The notes beneath the pieces were generated by a model. That model was given only the letters and a program-made list of their open reading frames with translations. It did no database searches and had not been told where the DNA came from. A DNA stretch of 64,000 nucleotides from Rhodosalinus sp041365695 (lineage in GTDB: Bacteria > Pseudomonadota > Alphaproteobacteria > Rhodobacterales > Rhodobacteraceae), in assembly GCF_041365695.1 (NCBI RefSeq), contig NZ_JBGFSJ010000001.1, positions 540,421 to 604,420 on the forward strand. The letters run 5' to 3'. Of the stretch, positions 42,838 to 51,408 are shown in pieces; the first letter of the stretch is position 1, and each line of letters opens with the position of its first letter. Made by a program: the position numbers and the translations under genes.

Positions 42838-43473
42838 GTGGCGCGCAAACCCGTAACGCTGACCCAGGATCCCCATGGACGCCGCGGCGCGCGCGAAAAG
42901 GTGCTCGAGGTCGCGATCGGGCGGGAGTTGCGCGCCTTCCGTCGCCAGCAGAGCATCACCGTGGCCGAGCTCGCCCAGCAGACGGGGCTTTCGGCCGGTA
43001 TGCTCTCGAAGATCGAGAACGGCAACATCTCGCCCTCGCTCACGACGCTCCAGGCGCTGTCGCACGCGCTGAGCGTGCCGCTCACGGCCTTTTTCCGCGG
43101 CTACGAGGAGCGCCGGGGCGTCGTCCATACGCCGGCGGGGCAGGGGGCGGATGTCGAGCGGGCGGGCACCCGGGCCGGGCACCAGTACAACCTGCTCGGT
43201 CACCTGGGCTCCAACGCGAGCGGCGTGGTGATGGAACCTTATCTCATCACGCTCTCCAAGAAGACGGACGTCTTTCCCGTCTTCCAGCACGAGGGGCTGG
43301 AGCTGATCTACATGCTGGAAGGCGAGGTGGGCTACCGTCATGCCGAAAGCCTGTTCGACCTCCGGCCGGGAGATTCGCTGTTCTTCGATGCCGACGCGCC
43401 GCATGGCCCCGAGGAGCTGCGCCGCCTGCCCATCCGGTACCTCTCCGTGATCTGCTATCCGCAATCGGGATAA
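42838..43473 (+). CDS. XRE-cupin transcriptional regulator
   Basis: The ~211-aa regulator has an N-terminal helix-turn-helix (TVAELAQQTGLSAGMLSKIENG, residues ~40-65) and a C-terminal cupin (GLELIYMLEGEVGYRHAESL, LRPGDSLFFDADAPHGPEEL). This two-domain family often controls amino acid, polyamine or methylamine catabolism next to it. The GTG at 42838 is preceded by GAAAGAGG; an ATG at 42805 would add eleven residues and has a weaker site. It precedes the glutamate synthase-like operon by 150 bp on the same strand and is likely its regulator, with the cupin sensing the substrate. Confidence 0.87.
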   Translation: MARKPVTLTQDPHGRRGAREKVLEVAIGRELRAFRRQQSITVAELAQQTGLSAGMLSKIENGNISPSLTTLQALSHALSVPLTAFFRGYEERRGVVHTPAGQGADVERAGTRAGHQYNLLGHLGSNASGVVMEPYLITLSKKTDVFPVFQHEGLELIYMLEGEVGYRHAESLFDLRPGDSLFFDADAPHGPEELRRLPIRYLSVICYPQSG

Positions 43474-43623
43474 GCGTGGCTGCCTGAATTCTGTGCAGAT
43501 CCGCCACTGGTTGGCGGGCCGGGGCCCAAGCTGGGTATTGGCACTTTTGCCCCAGAAGAAAATCTGTTTCCCATCAGTCCTGGCGGGCCCGTCTCTGGGC
43601 CGGCGGCGAAGCGGGGCGCGGCA

Positions 43624-44514
43624 ATGTGCGGAATCGTCGGACTGTTTCTCAAGGACGCGGCGCTCGAGCCGCGGCTCGGCGCGCTTCTGTCGGACATGCT
43701 GATCACCATGACCGATCGCGGCCCCGACAGCGCGGGGCTCGCCGTCTACGCGCCGGGGGGCACGGGCAAGATCACGGTGCAGTCGGACGCGCCCGCGGCG
43801 GATCTCCCGGGGCTCGACGCGCGACTGTCCGAGGCTCTGGGCGCGAGGGTCACGATGCGCGCGAAGGACACCCACGCCGTTCTAGAGCTGCCCGCCGACT
43901 GCATTCCTGCGGCGCGCGAGGCCCTGGCCGGGCTAAGCCCGGGCCTTCGGGTGATGAGCGCGGGCGAGGCGATCGAGATCTACAAGGAGGTCGGGCTGCC
44001 CCGCGACGTGGCGGCGCGCTTCGACCTCGCGTCGATGACCGGCACCCATGGCATCGGCCACACGCGCATGGCCACCGAATCCGCCGTCACCACGCTGGGC
44101 GCGCATCCCTTTTCCACTGGCGCCGACCAGTGTCTCGTGCATAACGGCTCGCTTTCGAACCACCACAACCTCAAGCGCCGCCTCGCCCGGGCCGGCGTGG
44201 AGGTGCAGACCGAGAACGACAGCGAGGCGGCGGCGGCCTACCTCACCTGGCGGATGCAGGAGGGGGCCACCCTCGGCGAGGCGCTGGAGGCGGGGCTGGC
44301 CGATCTCGACGGCTTCTACACCTTCGTGGTCGGCACCAAGGACGGCTTCGGCGTCGTGCGCGACCCCATCGCCTGCAAGCCCGCCGTGATGGCCGAAACC
44401 GACGGCTACGTCGCCTTCGGCTCCGAATACCGCGCGCTGGTCGGGCTTCCCGGCATCGACGCGGCGCGCGTCTGGGAACCCGAACCCGCCACCGTCTATT
44501 TCTGGGCCCGCTGA
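43624..44514 (+). CDS. Class II glutamine amidotransferase, GlxB/MgsA-like
   Basis: The 296-aa protein begins MCGIVGLFLKDAALEPRLG, so Cys2 is the N-terminal nucleophile that releases ammonia from an amide. Further family marks are MTDRGPDSAGLAVY, TRMATESAVTTLGAHPFS and LVHNGSLSNHHNLKRRL. It equals the amidotransferase domain of glutamate synthase, split as a separate protein. In methylated-amine bacteria the homologue MgsA works with MgsB and MgsC to make N-methylglutamate; in rhizobia it is GlxB. It overlaps nothing but lies one base before the next gene, so the four genes are one operon. Confidence 0.9.
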   Translation: MCGIVGLFLKDAALEPRLGALLSDMLITMTDRGPDSAGLAVYAPGGTGKITVQSDAPAADLPGLDARLSEALGARVTMRAKDTHAVLELPADCIPAAREALAGLSPGLRVMSAGEAIEIYKEVGLPRDVAARFDLASMTGTHGIGHTRMATESAVTTLGAHPFSTGADQCLVHNGSLSNHHNLKRRLARAGVEVQTENDSEAAAAYLTWRMQEGATLGEALEAGLADLDGFYTFVVGTKDGFGVVRDPIACKPAVMAETDGYVAFGSEYRALVGLPGIDAARVWEPEPATVYFWAR

Positions 44515-44515
44515 C

Positions 44516-45193
44516 ATGCAGACGATCGACCTTGCCGCCGAGGACCTCCGGACGCTGAACGCCACGCTTCAGGGCGCGGGCGGGAACGCGACCGAGTGGG
44601 AGGTGCTGAACCCTCGCGGCGCCCATGCCCTGGCGGTCGGTCTCGACACGCCGATCCAGGTCACGGTGCGCGGCTCCACCGGTTACTATTGTGCCGGCAT
44701 GAACAAGCGGGCGACCGTGCGCGTCGCGGGATCGGCCGGGCCGGGCGTGGCCGAGAACATGGTCTCGGGCACCGTCATCGTGGAGGGCGACGCCAGCCAG
44801 TATGCCGGCGCCACGGGGCGCGGCGGCCTGCTGGTCGTGAAAGGCAACGCGAGTTCGCGCTGCGGCATCTCGATGAAGGGCATCGACATCGTCGTGGGCG
44901 GGGGCGTGGGCCACATGTCCGCCTTCATGGCTCAGGCCGGAACGCTCGTCGTGTGCGGCGACGCGGGCGAGGCGCTGGGAGACTCGCTTTACGAGGCGCG
45001 CCTCTTCGTGCGCGGACGGGTGAAGAGCCTCGGCGCGGATTGCGTCGAGAAGGAGATGCGCCCCGAGCACCTGGAACTGGTTGCCGGGCTGCTCGAGCGG
45101 GCGGAGATCGACGCGCGGCCCGAGGCGTTCCGCCGCTACGGCTCGGCCCGCACGCTCTACCACTTCGACATCGACAACGCCGGGGCCTACTGA
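44516..45193 (+). CDS. Glutamate synthase GXGXG-domain subunit, GlxC/MgsB-like
   Basis: The 225-aa protein has the right-handed beta-helix repeats of the glutamate synthase alpha3 (GXGXG) domain, seen as VRGSTGYYCAGMNKRATVRV, GVAENMVSGTVIVEGDASQY, ATGRGGLLVVKGNASSRCG and GVGHMSAFMAQAGTLVVCGD. It would be the structural subunit between amidotransferase and FMN domains. It starts with ATG at 44516 and its stop overlaps the next start (TGATG). This subunit exists as a separate gene only in the glxBCD/mgsABC type of cluster. Confidence 0.9.
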   Translation: MQTIDLAAEDLRTLNATLQGAGGNATEWEVLNPRGAHALAVGLDTPIQVTVRGSTGYYCAGMNKRATVRVAGSAGPGVAENMVSGTVIVEGDASQYAGATGRGGLLVVKGNASSRCGISMKGIDIVVGGGVGHMSAFMAQAGTLVVCGDAGEALGDSLYEARLFVRGRVKSLGADCVEKEMRPEHLELVAGLLERAEIDARPEAFRRYGSARTLYHFDIDNAGAY

Positions 45194-46524
45194 TGAGCGA
45201 CACTCCCCAGACGCCGCCGCGCTTCTCCGCGACCTTCCCGCCCGAGGTGAACGCCGAGATCCGCCGCGCCGCGGCCACCGGCATCTACGACATCCGGGGC
45301 GGCGGGGCGAAGCGGCGGGTGCCGCATTTCGACGATCTGCTTTTCCTGGGCGCGTCGGTGTCGCGCTACCCGCTGGAGGGCTACCGCGAAAGCTGCGGGA
45401 CGGACGTGGTGCTGGGCGGACGCCACGCGACGAAGCCGCTCAACCTCCAGATCCCGATCACCATCGCGGGGATGAGCTTCGGCGCGCTCTCGGGTGCGGC
45501 GAAGCAGGCGCTCGGCCGGGGCGCGAGCATGGCGGGCACCTCGACCACCACGGGCGACGGCGGCATGACCGACGAGGAACGCGAGCACTCGACGCTTCTG
45601 GTCTACCAGCTCCTGCCCTCGCGCTACGGCATGAACCCCGACGACCTGCGCCGCGCCGACGCCATCGAGGTCGTGGTGGGGCAGGGCGCCAAGCCCGGCG
45701 GCGGGGGGATGCTGCTCGGCCAGAAGATCTCGGACCGGGTGGCCGGGATGCGCACGCTGCCAAAGGGGATCGACCAGCGCTCCGCCTGCCGCCACCCGGA
45801 CTGGACCGGGCCCGACGACCTGGAGATCAAGATCCTGGAGCTGCGCGAGATCACCGGCTGGGAAAAGCCGATCTACGTGAAGGTGGGCGCGACGCGGCCC
45901 TACTACGACACCGCGCTCGCCGTGAAGGCCGGCGCCGACGTGGTGGTGATCGACGGGATGCAGGGCGGCACCGCCGCCACGCAGGACGTGTTCATCGAGC
46001 ATGTGGGCATCCCGACCCTCGCGGCGATCCGCCCCGCCGTGCAGGCGCTTCAGGATCTCGGCGTCCACCGCGAGGTGCAGCTCGTCATCTCGGGCGGGAT
46101 CCGCAGCGGCGCCGACGTGGCCAAGGCCATGGCGCTCGGGGCCGACGCGGTGTCCATCGGCACGGCGGCGATGATCGCCATCGGCGACAACGATCCGAAA
46201 TGGGAGGCCGAGTACCGGAAGCTGGGTACCACCGCGGGCGCCTATGACGACTGGCACGAAGGGCGCGACCCCGCGGGCATCACCACGCAGGATCCCGAGC
46301 TTGCCGCGCGCCTCGACCCCGAGGACGCGGGCCGCCGGCTGCGGAACTACCTCAAGGTGATGACCCTAGAGGCGCAGACCATCGCGCGCGCCTGCGGGCA
46401 CAACCACCTCCACAACCTAGAGCCCGAGGACCTGTGCGCGCTGACGATGGAGGCCGCGGCGATGGCGCGCGTGCCCCTTGCCGGAACGGACTGGTGGCCG
46501 GGCAAGCCCGGAGGCGGCCTCTAG
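45193..46524 (+). CDS. FMN-binding glutamate synthase-like subunit, GlxD/MgsC-like
   Basis: The 443-aa protein equals the FMN and Fe-S domain of glutamate synthase. Landmarks are PITIAGMSFGALSGAAKQAL, TTTGDGGMTDEER, VGQGAKPGGGGMLLGQKI, DVVVIDGMQGGTAATQDVF and VISGGIRSGADVAKAMALGA. It would form N-methylglutamate (from glutamate and methylamine) or glutamate, depending on the subtype. Cysteines near SACRHPDW and ARACGHNH may be Fe-S ligands. The ATG at 45193 overlaps the stop of the GXGXG gene. It is followed by the type III glutamine synthetase gene 37 bp later. Confidence 0.9.
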   Translation: MSDTPQTPPRFSATFPPEVNAEIRRAAATGIYDIRGGGAKRRVPHFDDLLFLGASVSRYPLEGYRESCGTDVVLGGRHATKPLNLQIPITIAGMSFGALSGAAKQALGRGASMAGTSTTTGDGGMTDEEREHSTLLVYQLLPSRYGMNPDDLRRADAIEVVVGQGAKPGGGGMLLGQKISDRVAGMRTLPKGIDQRSACRHPDWTGPDDLEIKILELREITGWEKPIYVKVGATRPYYDTALAVKAGADVVVIDGMQGGTAATQDVFIEHVGIPTLAAIRPAVQALQDLGVHREVQLVISGGIRSGADVAKAMALGADAVSIGTAAMIAIGDNDPKWEAEYRKLGTTAGAYDDWHEGRDPAGITTQDPELAARLDPEDAGRRLRNYLKVMTLEAQTIARACGHNHLHNLEPEDLCALTMEAAAMARVPLAGTDWWPGKPGGGL

Positions 46525-46561
46525 TCCCGCCGGGCGGCGACATCGGAACAGGGAGACGGCG

Positions 46562-47890
46562 ATGACACAGGATCTGGCGGAGTTCGCCCGCGAAAAGGGG
46601 GTCAGGTACTTCATGATCTCCTTCACCGATCTCTTCGGCGGCCAGCGCGCGAAGCTGGTCCCGGCGCAGGCGATCGGCGACATGCAGAAGGACGGCGCGG
46701 GTTTCGCGGGCTTCGCCACCTGGCTCGACATGACCCCGGCCTTTCCCGACATGCTGGCCGTGCCCGACCCCGCGAGCGTCGTCCAGCTTCCGTGGAAGCC
46801 CGAGGTCGCCTGGGTCGCGGCCAATTGCATGATGGAGGGAGAGGAGGTCGCGCAAGCCCCGCGCAACGTGCTGCGCCGCCAGATCGCGGCCGCCGCGGAG
46901 GCCGGGCTGCACGTCAAGTCGGGAATCGAGGCGGAGTATTTCCTGCTCACGCCCGCTGGCGACGCCATAAGCGATCCCTACGACACCGCCGAGAAGCCCT
47001 GCTACGACCAGCAGGCCGTGATGCGCCGCTACGACGTGGTGCGCGAGATCTGCGACCACATGCTCGATCTCGGATGGGGCCCCTACCAGACCGACCACGA
47101 GGACGCGAACGGGCAGTTCGAGATGAACTGGGCCTTCGACGACGCCCTCGTCACCGCCGACCGGCACAGCTTCTTCAAGTTCATGGTGAAGTCGGTGGCC
47201 GAGGCGCACGGGCTGCGCGCCACCTTCATGCCCAAGCCCATCGAGGGGTTGACGGGAAATGGCTGTCACGTCCACGTCTCGGCCTGGGACGCGCCGGGCG
47301 CCGATGCGGGCCGCAACGTCTTCGACGGCACGGGGCCGGGCCCCGCGGGAGAGCTCGGACTCTCGGCGGATGGCGCGCATTTCCTCGGCGGGATCATGCG
47401 CCACGCGCCCGCGATGGCGGCGATCACCAACCCGGTCGTGAACAGCTACAAGCGGATTAACGCGCCCGTCACCCATTCCGGCGCCACCTGGGCGCCCAAC
47501 ACCGTCACCTGGTCGGGCAACAACCGCACCCACATGGTGCGCGTGCCCGGGCCGGGGCGGTTCGAGCTGCGCCTCGCGGACGGCGCGGCCAACCCCTACC
47601 TGCTGCAGGCGGCGATCATCGCGGCGGGGCTGTCGGGTCTGAAGGACGAGGCCGATCCCGGGCCGCGCCTCGACATCGACATGTACGCGGACGGCCACAC
47701 CGTCACCGAGGCACCGCGGCTGCCGCTCAACCTGCTCGACGCGCTGCGCGCCTTCGAGGCGGACGGCGCGTTCTCCGGGGCCATGGGGGAGGCGTTCACG
47801 GCCGCCTACCTCAAGCTCAAGAACCGGGAGTGGCACTCCTTCGTCTCGCATTTCTCCCGCTGGGAAAAGGAAAACGCGCTCGACATCTGA
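46562..47890 (+). CDS. glnT: Type III glutamine synthetase: GlnT or gamma-glutamylmethylamide synthetase
   Basis: The 442-aa enzyme belongs to the glutamine synthetase superfamily. It has SGIEAEYFLL, QTDHEDANGQFEMNW, GLTGNGCHVHVSAW and NSYKRINAPVTHSGATWAPN, and the Arg motif RVPGPGRFELRLADGAANPYL. The same family contains GmaS, which joins methylamine to glutamate, and GlnT. Its place behind three MgsABC/GlxBCD-like subunits fits both. The N-methylglutamate dehydrogenase genes (mgdABCD) are not in this window, so I cannot decide. GGGAG lies six bases before the ATG at 46562. It ends 9 bp before the convergent methyltransferase. Confidence 0.82.
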   Translation: MTQDLAEFAREKGVRYFMISFTDLFGGQRAKLVPAQAIGDMQKDGAGFAGFATWLDMTPAFPDMLAVPDPASVVQLPWKPEVAWVAANCMMEGEEVAQAPRNVLRRQIAAAAEAGLHVKSGIEAEYFLLTPAGDAISDPYDTAEKPCYDQQAVMRRYDVVREICDHMLDLGWGPYQTDHEDANGQFEMNWAFDDALVTADRHSFFKFMVKSVAEAHGLRATFMPKPIEGLTGNGCHVHVSAWDAPGADAGRNVFDGTGPGPAGELGLSADGAHFLGGIMRHAPAMAAITNPVVNSYKRINAPVTHSGATWAPNTVTWSGNNRTHMVRVPGPGRFELRLADGAANPYLLQAAIIAAGLSGLKDEADPGPRLDIDMYADGHTVTEAPRLPLNLLDALRAFEADGAFSGAMGEAFTAAYLKLKNREWHSFVSHFSRWEKENALDI

Positions 47891-47899
47891 GCGCCGCCT

Positions 47900-48718
47900 T
47901 CAGCCGGGCTTGCGTGCGACGAGGCAGGCCCAGGTGATATGCCCGCCGGCCAGCGCCTTCCGCCAGCGCGCGACGCTCTGCGCGATGGCGTCCCGCGCGT
48001 CGGGGTCGAGGCCGGGCACCGGGTCCGACAGCGCCTCGGCCAGCTTGTCGTAATGGGTGCGGATGTCCCGGGGGCGCTCCTCCGACGCCGCGATCTCGAA
48101 CCCCGCCGCCTCCGCCATGGCGCGGTAGTCCGCGGGCGTCGCGCCGGCCCGGGCGCCCAGCCTCGCGAAGGCCTCGTTGACCAGCGCCTCGTCCGCGCCC
48201 GGGGCGGTCAGGATGTCCGAGAGCGCGAAGACGCCGCCGGGACGCAGCACACGGTGGACCTCGGCCATCACGCGCGGCCGGTCCGTGGAATGGATGAGCG
48301 ACTCCTGGCAGATCGCCGCGTCCCATGCGCCGTCGGGCTCGCCGATCTCGTGGAAATCGCCGAGCCGGACATCGATGCGGTCGTCGAGCCCGGCCTCGGC
48401 GTTGCGGCGCCGCGCCTCGGTCACGGCGCGCCCGGAGATGTCGATGCCCGCCGCGGGGCACCCCATGCGCGCCAGAAGGCGCAGCGTCCCGCCATAGCCG
48501 CAGGCGATGTCGAGAACCCGGTCGCCGGCCACGATCCCGGCGAGGGAGAGAAGATGGCGCGTCATCGCGACGGAGGCGTCGGCCACGCTTTCGGCCCCGG
48601 TGTCGTAACGCCCGATATGGATGTCGTCCCCGCCCCAGCAGAGCCGGTAGAAGGCCGCGACGTCTGCGTCGTCGTAATAGGCGGCCGCCTCTGCCGCGTC
48701 GGTCTTCCCGCCGTCCAT
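47900..48718 (-). CDS. SAM-dependent methyltransferase, sarcosine/dimethylglycine N-methyltransferase-like
   Basis: The 272-aa protein has the class I SAM fold: LDIACGYGGTLRLLARMG (motif I), GIDISGRAV, DAAICQESLIHSTDRPRVMA and EVHRVLRPGGVFALSDILTA. The N-terminus AAAYYDDADVAAFYRLCWGG and DDIHIGRYDTG is very like sarcosine/dimethylglycine methyltransferases of halophiles, which make glycine betaine. The partner glycine/sarcosine methyltransferase is not in the window. I chose the ATG at 48718 with GGGGG upstream; 48757 would add thirteen residues. It is convergent with the glutamine synthetase and divergent from the DmdA-like gene, so a methyl-group cycle around betaine or methylamines is plausible. 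Confidence 0.78.
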   Translation of the reverse strand: MDGGKTDAAEAAAYYDDADVAAFYRLCWGGDDIHIGRYDTGAESVADASVAMTRHLLSLAGIVAGDRVLDIACGYGGTLRLLARMGCPAAGIDISGRAVTEARRRNAEAGLDDRIDVRLGDFHEIGEPDGAWDAAICQESLIHSTDRPRVMAEVHRVLRPGGVFALSDILTAPGADEALVNEAFARLGARAGATPADYRAMAEAAGFEIAASEERPRDIRTHYDKLAEALSDPVPGLDPDARDAIAQSVARWRKALAGGHITWACLVARKPG

Positions 48719-48987
48719 CCGTGCCCCCGTGTCTGACACCTCCCCAAGACATGCCACGGCCCGACGTGCCGGTCCATGCCGTCGCGGCGCGCAGCTTGGC
48801 GCGGTCGGTAGCGCACCCCCGAAGAGGTCGGCCGGAGCTTTAGAAGGCTGAGGTGTTTGCGAAACACCGGCGGGCTGTCGTTGCGCGACGTCCTCGGCTT
48901 TGGCAGGCTCAGAACGGAAGGAAAAGCCGGAGGTTGCGCGCGGGAGGAGCGCGCCGTCTCGGGACGCGACCGCAGGGAGGGGATCGC

Positions 48988-50307
48988 ATGACGGAAGAGG
49001 GCCGCTCCCATCCGAACGTGCCGGGCGTGGACCAGTCCGACCGGCTGGTTCCCGTGAACCTGCGGCAGTCCGGCGCCCCGCCCGTGCAGATGCTGATCTC
49101 CACCCGCGTGCGGAAATCGCCCTTCTGGCATCTCTCGGTCGAGGCGGGGTGCTGGCGCGCCACCGTCTATAACCGGATGTATCACCCGCGCGGCTATGTC
49201 CGGCCCGAAGAGGGCGGCGCCATGGCCGAATACGAGGCGCTGGTGAACCGCGTCACGCTCTGGAACGTCGCGGTCGAGCGCCAGATCCGCGTGCGCGGAC
49301 CCGACGCCGAGGCGTTCGTCAACCGTGTCATCACGCGCGATGCCACGAAGATCCAGCCCATGCGGGGCAAGTACGTGATCGTCTGCAACGAGAAGGGCGG
49401 CATCCTCAACGACCCGGTCCTTCTGCGTCTTGGCCGCGACGAGTTCTGGTTCTCGGCCTCCGACAGCGACCTGCTTCTGTGGTTGCAGGGCGTGAACGTG
49501 GGGCTTGGCCACGACGTGGAGATCGCCGAGCTCGACGTCGCGCCGCTTCAGGTCCAGGGGCCGACCTCGGAGGCGTTCATGGCCGATCTCTTCGGCGAAG
49601 AGATCCGTCGCCTGCCCTATTACGGCCTTTTCGAAACGACGCTTGCCGGCTGCCCGGTGGTGGTCAGCCAGACCGGCTTTTCCGGCGAGAAGGGCTACGA
49701 GATCTTTGTGCGCGACGCGACCCTCGCCGCGGAACCGGTCTGGTACGCGCTGCGCGCGCATGGCGCGCTCTACGGGCTACGGGTGATCGCGCCGGCCCAT
49801 CATCGCAGGATCGCGGCCGGTATCCTGTCCTGGGGCCAGGACATGGATACCGAGACCTCCCCCTTCCAGGTGAACCTCGCCTACCAGGTGCCCCGCAAGA
49901 AGGCCGCCGACTACATCGGGCGCGCCGCGCTGGAGGCTCAGCGCGCCGAGATCGACGCGGGCCGCTTCCCCTTCAAGCTGAAGCTCGTCGGGCTGACGAT
50001 GGGCGGGAGTCCGGTGACCGACTACGCCCCCGATTTCTGGCTCATCGCCACGCCGGACGGAGAGCGGGTGGGCTACGTGACCTCGCCGTGGTGGTCGCCC
50101 GAGCTTCAGGTCAACATCGCGCTTGGCTACGTGCCGCCGGCACTCTCGGCGCCGGACACGGCGCTGAAGGTCGAACTGCCAGACATCTACGCGGACGCCA
50201 CGGGCCGACCCGTGGACGCCCGGGTGACGGAGGTGCCGTTCCGGCCCTCGTCGCATCCCGGCGCGCGGGAGCAGGCGCAGGCGGCCGGCCGCGACTGGGC
50301 CGGCTGA
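48988..50307 (+). CDS. DmdA/GcvT-family folate-dependent methyltransferase
   Basis: The 439-aa protein is in the glycine-cleavage T-protein family. Its N-terminus RVRKSPFWHLSVEAGCWRATVYN is close in pattern to the roseobacter DMSP demethylase DmdA, but it has ~40 extra leading residues. Other marks are VALWNVAVERQI-like TLWNVAVERQIRVRGPDAEA, GGILNDPVLLRL, LQVQGPTSEAFMADLFGE and GYEIFVRDATLA. These enzymes transfer a methyl group to tetrahydrofolate. True DmdA assignment needs phylogeny; a dimethylglycine or methylamine role is an alternative. AGGGAGGGG precedes the ATG at 48988. The MTHFR-like gene follows 21 bp later, which would oxidise the 5-methyl-THF made. Confidence 0.8.
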   Translation: MTEEGRSHPNVPGVDQSDRLVPVNLRQSGAPPVQMLISTRVRKSPFWHLSVEAGCWRATVYNRMYHPRGYVRPEEGGAMAEYEALVNRVTLWNVAVERQIRVRGPDAEAFVNRVITRDATKIQPMRGKYVIVCNEKGGILNDPVLLRLGRDEFWFSASDSDLLLWLQGVNVGLGHDVEIAELDVAPLQVQGPTSEAFMADLFGEEIRRLPYYGLFETTLAGCPVVVSQTGFSGEKGYEIFVRDATLAAEPVWYALRAHGALYGLRVIAPAHHRRIAAGILSWGQDMDTETSPFQVNLAYQVPRKKAADYIGRAALEAQRAEIDAGRFPFKLKLVGLTMGGSPVTDYAPDFWLIATPDGERVGYVTSPWWSPELQVNIALGYVPPALSAPDTALKVELPDIYADATGRPVDARVTEVPFRPSSHPGAREQAQAAGRDWAG

Positions 50308-50328
50308 GGGCGCGGAGACCGGATCGTC

Positions 50329-51228
50329 GTGCCCCATCGCCAGCTTGTTCCACAGCCAGCCGATGCGCTCTTGCGGCGGCTCGTCATCTCCGGCGGGGCG
50401 GTGCCCATGGGGTTCGAACTGTTTCCGCCACGGTCGGAGCGCCGCCATGCACAGTTCCGCGAGACCGTCGAGCGCCTCGCCCCGGCTGCCAGCGAGGGGT
50501 TCTCCGTCACGATGGGCGCGGGCGGCACCACGCGCGCGGGCACCCACGACAGCGCGGTGGAGGTGGCGCGCCTGACCGGGCGACCCGTCATGGCGCACCT
50601 GACGGCGCTGGGTCTGTCGCGGCGGGCGGCGCTCGAGACGGCGGAGGGTCTCTGGCAGGCCGGGATCCGCGACATCCTTGCGCTGCGGGGGGATCAGCCC
50701 CACGCGATGGAGGGTCCGCTGCCGCCGGGCTTCGCGCATGCCTCGGACCTCGTCGCGGCGCTTGCAGAGCGGCACCCGTTCCGGATCGCCGTCGCCGCCT
50801 ATCCCGAAAAGCACCCCGAGGCCGGCACGCTCGACCAGGATATCGACCACCTGAAGCTGAAGCTCGATGCCGGGGCGCACATGGCCTATTGCCAATTCGT
50901 GCTGGACCCGGCGGCTTACGGGCGGTTCCTCGAGGCATGTGCGCGCCATGGCATCGACGCGCCGATCGTGCCCGGCCTCATGCCGCTCGAGGGGTGGGCG
51001 CGTGTGCGGAGCTTCGCCAGGGCCAACGGCACGACGGTGCCCGACTGGCTGGAACGGCTCTTCCGGGAGAGCGAGGACAAGCCCGAGATGCAGCCCTATC
51101 TCGCGGCGGCGGCCACGGTCGAGCAGGCCCGGCGCCTCATCGCCTACGGCGCCCCCTCCATCCATGTCTACACGATGAACCGCTGGCCGCTTCCCCTGGC
51201 ACTGTCGCGTCTTCTGGGGCGGTGCTGA
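50329..51228 (+). CDS. Methylenetetrahydrofolate reductase family protein
   Basis: The 299-aa TIM-barrel flavoprotein has MGFELFPPRSER at the barrel start (like ISFEFFPPK of MetF), VARLTGRPVMAHLTALGLSR, IRDILALRGDQPHAMEGPLP and HMAYCQFVLDP. MetF-type enzymes interconvert 5,10-methylene-THF and 5-methyl-THF with FAD. Beside a folate methyltransferase it probably runs in the oxidative direction, disposing of methyl groups. The GTG at 50329 would start it; an ATG at 50407 gives a shorter protein that keeps all motifs and looks equally possible. The C-terminal segment GAPSIHVYTMNRWPL is also family-like. Confidence 0.85.
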   Translation: MPHRQLVPQPADALLRRLVISGGAVPMGFELFPPRSERRHAQFRETVERLAPAASEGFSVTMGAGGTTRAGTHDSAVEVARLTGRPVMAHLTALGLSRRAALETAEGLWQAGIRDILALRGDQPHAMEGPLPPGFAHASDLVAALAERHPFRIAVAAYPEKHPEAGTLDQDIDHLKLKLDAGAHMAYCQFVLDPAAYGRFLEACARHGIDAPIVPGLMPLEGWARVRSFARANGTTVPDWLERLFRESEDKPEMQPYLAAAATVEQARRLIAYGAPSIHVYTMNRWPLPLALSRLLGRC

Positions 51229-51382
51229 GCCCGCGCGCATCGCCGCCACGCTTGCCGGGCTGAGCGGGGCCGGCACGCGGCCGTGGCGCAGCGCGGCCTG
51301 ACGCTGCCTGACGCAACCGCAGCCGGCGGAAACCCGGGACGATCCTTTGCCCCCCAAGCGGGAAAAAGAACTTGCGAAAGCT

Positions 51383-51408
51383 CATATTTCATATATTCAC
51401 GAAATATG
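51383..51408. promoter_or_regulatory. ArsR-type operator over the start codon
   Basis: An AT-rich island in GC-rich DNA holds nested inverted repeats: CATATTTC (51383-51390) with GAAATATG (51401-51408), and ATATT-CACGA-AATAT (51393-51407). ArsR/SmtB repressors bind such 12-2-12-like AT palindromes. The right arm covers the ATG at 51406, so repressor binding would block transcription at or near the start and autoregulate the operon. Confidence 0.75.

Noticed and set aside
43538..43550. Sigma-54-like TTGGCAC...TTGC sequence upstream of the amidotransferase gene
   Set aside because: The spacing between the GG and GC elements is 7 bases, not the required 10, so it does not fit a -24/-12 promoter.
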